Of a DNA stretch of 64,000 bases, positions 59,866-64,000 are shown in pieces. The DNA lies in the NCBI GenBank assembly GCA_944376335.1, contig CALWCH010000002.1, positions 91,504-155,503 of the forward strand. Direction: 5' to 3'. Made by a program: the position numbers and the translations under genes. The stretch comes from an uncultured Clostridia bacterium. Lineage in GTDB: Bacteria; Bacillota; Clostridia; Christensenellales; Borkfalkiaceae. The notes beneath the pieces were generated by a model. The model did not search any database and was not told the DNA's origin. It saw nothing but the letters and a program-made list of their open reading frames with translations. The stretch's first letter is position 1, and each line of letters opens with the position of its first letter.

Positions 59866-61803
59866 TTACTTTTTCAAGACAAGCACCTGATGGGGCGCGA
59901 CTGTCACCGTGCCGCTGAAGGTTTTTCCCGTCAGAAGGTCGGTATATTCGCCGTCCAAGGTGAGCGTACCCTCTCTGTGTTCGGTCTCCAGCGCAATGAT
60001 GCCGTTTTCCTCACCCGAACGCGCTACGAGGACGATATTTTCCGAAGCGGGCGCAATGGGAGCAACCCCTGCAAGCCTGCGAATGGCCTCTTTCGAGAGC
60101 ACGCTCCCGACGAGGACCACTTTCCCCTTGCCGACTGCTTTCTCGGTGACGACGGAGAGGCCGCCGAATTCCCCGCCGTCGTAACTTGCGAGCGAGGTGC
60201 AATCTTTGCACTCATAGGCATCGTAGCACACCGAGACGGGGCAGTCGCTGCCGTCCGCAAATTTCGCCTTGAACACGTCGTTTTTGACGGGCTTCTGATA
60301 CTTGACATATACGCCCGCGAGTTCCTCCACAAAGGAATAGGGCGAGTGAACGTACTTTGCCGTATTCTCGTCGAAGATGTCGCTCATCGGGCCGACGATC
60401 CAAGTTCCGCCCGCCTTCACCCAGTCGAGGATGCGCTCTTTGAGCCCGTTCTCGTCCACCGTCGCGAGGAAGGGCGAGAGGATGACCTCGTACCCGTCGA
60501 GGGAGTGCTGCGTATCGATGACGTCGATGTTGGTATCGCGGAAGGCGGCGTGGTACTTCTCGACGAGGGCGGCGCGGTAGTCAAAGCCCTCGAGCATGGG
60601 CGCGGAGATGAAGTGGTTGACCGCCGTCGAGGAATAGTGCAGGGCAATTTTAGAGACGACCTTGCTCTTTGTGAGGAAGCTGTTGACCTTCTCAAAGTCG
60701 TCCGCGGCGTGCTTGACTTCCTCGGTGACGCGGTACGCCCTCCCCGGGGTGGAATAGAGCGAGCCGTGCGCGAGCTCATGCCCTGCAGCGTGAGAGCGGA
60801 ACAGCCAGTACTCGTTCATCTCGCCGCCGAGTGCGATGGGCATCCAGGTATTGACATAGCAATTCCCCTCGGGGCGGTACCCGAAGAACGCCACGTTGCC
60901 GCCGTTCCAGCCCACCTGCGTCTCCGTCACCCAGAAGGGACGGGGCTTGATGCAGCGCAAAAAGTCATAGGCGAACTTGGTCTCGGGCAGCTTTTGGGCG
61001 GGTTCGTAGTGGTTATACTGCACAACGTCGAGCTTCTTATTGGTCTCGTAATAGCTCAAAAGGTTGGTGACCATCATGTCCGTGCCCACGGGCGCTTTGG
61101 TGTATTGGTGGAGAACGTCCGCCTGCTCTTCAACATAGGAAATGATCTGTCTGCACTGGAAGCGCCGCCACTCGGTCGCAAGCGACGAGTGCTGCCACTG
61201 CCCTGCACGGGGCGGGTCGACGTCGTCGAAGCTGTTATAATCGAGCGACCAGCGGTACATCCCCCATGCCTCGTTGAGCTTTTCGGGCGTGCCGTATTTT
61301 CCTTTGAGATATTCGCGGAAGGCGTTCTTGCAGAGCGGGCAATAGCAGCCCTCACCGTAGGGGAAGATCTCGTTGTCGATCTGCCAGCCGATGACGCCGG
61401 GGTGGGATCCGAACTCCCTTGCAAGCTGCTCGGTGATGATGCGGTTCTTCTCGCGCATCTTGGGCGACGTCTTGCAGGGATGGCAGCGCGAGGAGATCTC
61501 GGCGCGGCGATCGTTGAAGTCCACCGAAATGGTCTCGGGGTACTTCTTGAACAGCCAGCGGGGCGGCGTGACGGATGGCGTGCAGAGGATGCTGTCGATG
61601 CCCGCCGCATACAGCTTGTCGACGACTTCGTGCAGCCACGAGAAGTCAAACTCCCCCTCCTTGGGCTCCATTCTGCTCCATGCAAACTCTCCCATCCTCA
61701 CGCAGTTGACGCCTGCCGCCTTCATGCGCTCGATGTCCTTTTCCACCTCGCAGAGGGGCCACAGTTCGGGATAGTACGCGGCACCCACATACACTTTCTC
61801 CAT
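59866..61803 (-). CDS. Beta-galactosidase, GH42
   Basis: The intracellular GH42 enzyme has 645 residues. The TIM barrel starts VYVGAAYYPELWP, with acid/base Glu145 (GWQIDNEIF) and nucleophile Glu294 (FWVTETQVGWN). A zinc-binding cysteine cluster typical of GH42 is visible (CHPC near 107-110, CYCPLC near 153-158). The trimerisation domain and a small beta domain follow. The absence of a signal peptide means imported galactosides are cleaved inside. It is followed directly by the esterase gene. Confidence 0.94.
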   Translation of the reverse strand: MEKVYVGAAYYPELWPLCEVEKDIERMKAAGVNCVRMGEFAWSRMEPKEGEFDFSWLHEVVDKLYAAGIDSILCTPSVTPPRWLFKKYPETISVDFNDRRAEISSRCHPCKTSPKMREKNRIITEQLAREFGSHPGVIGWQIDNEIFPYGEGCYCPLCKNAFREYLKGKYGTPEKLNEAWGMYRWSLDYNSFDDVDPPRAGQWQHSSLATEWRRFQCRQIISYVEEQADVLHQYTKAPVGTDMMVTNLLSYYETNKKLDVVQYNHYEPAQKLPETKFAYDFLRCIKPRPFWVTETQVGWNGGNVAFFGYRPEGNCYVNTWMPIALGGEMNEYWLFRSHAAGHELAHGSLYSTPGRAYRVTEEVKHAADDFEKVNSFLTKSKVVSKIALHYSSTAVNHFISAPMLEGFDYRAALVEKYHAAFRDTNIDVIDTQHSLDGYEVILSPFLATVDENGLKERILDWVKAGGTWIVGPMSDIFDENTAKYVHSPYSFVEELAGVYVKYQKPVKNDVFKAKFADGSDCPVSVCYDAYECKDCTSLASYDGGEFGGLSVVTEKAVGKGKVVLVGSVLSKEAIRRLAGVAPIAPASENIVLVARSGEENGIIALETEHREGTLTLDGEYTDLLTGKTFSGTVTVAPHQVLVLKK

Positions 61804-61872
61804 AAAAATCTCCTTGATAAATAATCAGCCTCATTATAGCATTTCCGCCCGTTCCCTGTCAAGACGGGGCAC

Positions 61873-61897
61873 AAAAAAAGGCTCCCGCGAGGGAGCC
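61873..61897 (-). terminator. Terminator after asnS
   Basis: GGCTCCC (61880-61886) pairs with GGGAGCC (61891-61897), followed by seven T on the minus strand. Confidence 0.9.
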
Positions 61898-61902
61898 GAA
61901 TT

Positions 61903-63276
61903 TTACATGATGTTGTTGACCGTTCTCGGGAAGAGCACGACGTCGCGGATGTTCTCCATGCCCGTCACATACATGACGAAGCGGTCGAACCCGAGGCCGA
62001 AGCCGCTGTGCGGCACGCTGCCGAAGATGCGCAGGTCGAGGTACTGCTTGTAGGCGGAAATGTCCATGTTTCTCACCTTCATCGCCTCGAGGAGCTTTTC
62101 GTAGTCCGCCTCTCTCTCGCTGCAGCCGATGATCTCGCCGATGCCGGGAACAAGCAAGTCGGTCGCCGCGACCGTCTTTCCGTCGGGGTTCTGCTTCATA
62201 TAGAAGGACTTGATCTCCTTCGGGTAGTTGGTCACAAATACGGGGCGCTTGAAGACGACTTCGGTGAGGTACTTCTCGTGCTCGGTCTGCAGATCGCACC
62301 CCCAGTCGACGGGGAATTGGAACTTGACGTCCGCCTTCTGCAAGATCCCGATGGCGTCTGTGTAGTCGCAGATCGCAAAGTCGCTCGTGGCGACGTGTTC
62401 GAGCTTTTCTTTGAGCCCCTTCTCCACAAAGTTGTTGAAGAAGTCGATCTCGTCGGGGCACTCATCGAGCACGGCGCGGATGAGGTACTTTATCATATCC
62501 TCGGCGATCTCGATGATGTCGGGAAGCTCGGCAAAGGCGACTTCGGGCTCGATGTGCCAAAATTCCGCAAGGTGCTTGGTCGTGTTGGAGTTCTCCGCGC
62601 GGAAGGAGGGCCCGAAGGTATAGATCTTGCTGAATGCCGTCGCGGCGACCTCGCCCTCGAGCTGACCGGAGACGGACAGCCCCGCCTTGACCCCGAAGAA
62701 GTCATCCTTATAGTACTCCGCCTCGCTCTCATACTTGGCGTTAAAGGGCTGGGTGGTGACGCGGAACATCTCCCCCGCGCCCTCGCAGTCGCTCGCCGTA
62801 ATGAGCGGCGTCTGAATGTAGTAGTAGCGGTGCTCATGGAAGTAGCGGTGCACCGCCTGCGCCGCGACCGAACGCACGCGGAACACGGCGTTGAAGGTGT
62901 TGGTGCGCAGTCTCAGGTGCGGGATGCCGCGCAAAAATTCGAGGGAGGTGCGCTTCTTTTGGATGGGATACTCGGGCGGGCACTTGCCGAGAAGGGTGAC
63001 TTGCTTCGCGTTGAGTTCATGCCCCTCTCCTTTGAACGCCTTGACGATTTCGCCTGTGACGCAGACGGAAGCACCCAGCTTGGTACATTCCGCATCCACT
63101 TTGAGCGCATTTTTGTCGATGACGACCTGAAGGCGGGGAAAGCTCGTGCCGTCCGAGAGCTCCAAAAAGCAGACGGCGGCAGAATCGCGGAAGGTGCGCA
63201 CCCAGCCGCAGACGGTGACTTCCTGCCCCAACAGTTCGGGCTTTTTTAATACGTCGAAGATATCGGTATGTTTCAT
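61903..63276 (-). CDS. asnS: Asparaginyl-tRNA synthetase
   Basis: This class IIb synthetase has 457 residues. The N-terminal OB fold (about 15-100, VTVCGWVRTFRDSAAVCFLEL) binds the anticodon. Motif 2 appears around GPSFRAENSNTTKHLAEFWH and motif 3 as GFGLGFDRFVMYVTG. The ATG at 63276 follows AAAGGAGAG; the longer upstream frame is the antisense of proS. It is a short distance after proS, forming a tRNA-charging pair. Confidence 0.97.
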   Translation of the reverse strand: MKHTDIFDVLKKPELLGQEVTVCGWVRTFRDSAAVCFLELSDGTSFPRLQVVIDKNALKVDAECTKLGASVCVTGEIVKAFKGEGHELNAKQVTLLGKCPPEYPIQKKRTSLEFLRGIPHLRLRTNTFNAVFRVRSVAAQAVHRYFHEHRYYYIQTPLITASDCEGAGEMFRVTTQPFNAKYESEAEYYKDDFFGVKAGLSVSGQLEGEVAATAFSKIYTFGPSFRAENSNTTKHLAEFWHIEPEVAFAELPDIIEIAEDMIKYLIRAVLDECPDEIDFFNNFVEKGLKEKLEHVATSDFAICDYTDAIGILQKADVKFQFPVDWGCDLQTEHEKYLTEVVFKRPVFVTNYPKEIKSFYMKQNPDGKTVAATDLLVPGIGEIIGCSEREADYEKLLEAMKVRNMDISAYKQYLDLRIFGSVPHSGFGLGFDRFVMYVTGMENIRDVVLFPRTVNNIM

Positions 63277-63286
63277 AACTCTCCTT

Positions 63287-64000
63287 TTAATAGGCGCGGG
63301 CAAAGATGACGGTGTGCTCTGCCTTCTTCCCGCAGGCAACGCAAGCCTTTGCCGTGTCCTCTTTTGCATAGACGCGCGCCGTCGCCTGGGCAAACTCTTT
63401 GACTTTATCCTCACATTCGCGGCAGCCGCACCAGCCCGCGCGGACGAAGTTGCCCTTGTTCACCCCGCCGAGGAGCTCGTCGAGCGTGTTTGCGTCCACA
63501 ATGCGGCTGTCCATGCGCTGTTTTGCGGTGTTATACATATTTTCTGCGATCTCTTGAAGGAGCGCCTTTACGGCATTCTCGGCATCGTCGAGGGCAAGCT
63601 CGCTCTTTTCAAGGGTATCCCTTCTCGAGACGGTCATCTTGCCCGCTTCCAGATCGCGGGGCCCGAGCTCGATGCGCACGGGCACGCCCTTCATCTCCCA
63701 CTCGTTGAACTTCCAGCCGGGGGAATTATCGGTGTCGTCCAATTTCACGCGCACGCCCGTCGCCTTCAAGCGCGCTTCGAGGGCACGGCAGGCCTCCAGA
63801 ACGCCCTCCTTCTTTGCGGCAATGGGCACGATGACAGCCTGGATGGGTGCAACGACGGGCGGCATCACGAGGCCGCGCTGGTCGCCGTGCGTCATGATGA
63901 GCGCACCGATGAGGCGGGTGGAGACGCCCCAGCTCGTCGTATAGGCGTACTTCTGCACGCCGTCCTTGTCGAGGAACTTGATGTCGAACGCCTTGGAGAA
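63287..64000 (-). CDS. proS: Prolyl-tRNA synthetase, C-terminal part (archaeal type, cut by window end)
   Basis: This is the C-terminal 237 residues of a type-3 (archaeal/eukaryote-like) ProS. Motif 3 is partly visible as TSWGVSTRLIGALIMTHGDQ, then the anticodon-binding domain (VIVPIAAKKEGVLEACRAL; GVPVRIELGPRDLE) and the C-terminal zinc-binding domain with CGCRECEDK and ACVACGKKAE. The frame runs off the right edge. It lies 10 bases upstream of asnS. Confidence 0.95.
   Translation of the reverse strand, partial: FSKAFDIKFLDKDGVQKYAYTTSWGVSTRLIGALIMTHGDQRGLVMPPVVAPIQAVIVPIAAKKEGVLEACRALEARLKATGVRVKLDDTDNSPGWKFNEWEMKGVPVRIELGPRDLEAGKMTVSRRDTLEKSELALDDAENAVKALLQEIAENMYNTAKQRMDSRIVDANTLDELLGGVNKGNFVRAGWCGCRECEDKVKEFAQATARVYAKEDTAKACVACGKKAEHTVIFARAY

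Noticed and set aside
59890-61824. A 644-codon open frame on the + strand
   Set aside because: It is antisense to the GH42 gene with intact catalytic residues.

Overview
The window reads as chromosome of a spore-forming, Gram-positive member of the Clostridia, moderately GC-rich and probably an uncultured gut-type lineage. The evidence is spoIVA and ytfJ (sporulation), an IspH-S1 fusion, an archaeal-type ProS, an RqcH/NFACT protein, a TM1266-like regulator, strong AGGAGG ribosome binding sites, and carbohydrate genes (GH13, GH77, GH2, GH42, a GPH transporter). The exact taxon cannot be fixed from this sequence alone.

Layout. 1-2.5 kb: end of glycogen phosphorylase and a GH13 enzyme on the + strand. 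2.7-3.75 kb: an AT-rich accessory cassette bounded by a 24-bp perfect direct repeat, holding a CI/Cro-like repressor, three palindromic operators and three overlapping small genes. 3.9-7.2 kb: XerS-like recombinase, hflX, a Cys-rich mini-protein and lexA. 7.2-12 kb (-): rluB, a D,D-carboxypeptidase, ytfJ, a DUF2953 gene, scpB, scpA and an M50 protease. 12.2-17.4 kb (-): ispH-S1, plsC, a chorismate mutase-CMP kinase fusion and a BaiN-like flavoprotein. 17.5-25 kb (-): spoIVA, a cupin, then a stress-type operon (methyltransferase, hslO, TPR and helical-repeat proteins) and a membrane protein. 25-28.3 kb (+): lysine riboswitch, asd-dapA-dapB, tRNA-Thr. 28.4-30.1 kb: a scarred accessory patch with a dead IS200 transposase, an ABC/FtsX remnant and a 5'-truncated histidine kinase. 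30.2-37 kb (-): GH2, GPH transporter, aldo/keto reductase, CoA-disulfide reductase with rhodanese. 37-40 kb (-): TM1266-like regulator plus an ABC importer behind a structured leader. 40-43.2 kb (-): tig-clpP-clpX. 43.4-46 kb (+): RqcH and an AAA ATPase. 46-54 kb (-): mscL, malQ, dapL, pyrG, dapF, purA. 54-64 kb: Nudix hydrolase (+), then proA, yebC, an rRNA methyltransferase, infC-rpmI-rplT, an esterase, GH42, asnS and the end of proS (-).

How the genes fit together. Lysine and meso-diaminopimelate are made by Asd, DapA, DapB, DapL and DapF, that is, the direct LL-DAP aminotransferase route, with the first three behind a lysine riboswitch. Glycogen and maltodextrin turnover is covered by GlgP, GH13 and MalQ; beta-galactosides are handled by the GPH transporter, GH2 and GH42. 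Protein quality control is represented by tig-clpP-clpX, RqcH, HslO and HflX.

The most unusual material is the 1.05-kb repeat-bounded cassette beside the XerS-like gene. It carries a compact lambda-like repressor switch but no recombinase of its own, which suggests a small element that uses the host Xer enzyme. Other points of interest are a dispersed palindromic repeat that lies in frame inside the BaiN-like gene, the AroH-Cmk fusion, an unidentified roughly 80-nt structured RNA upstream of purA, and a switch-like leader before the TM1266-like gene.
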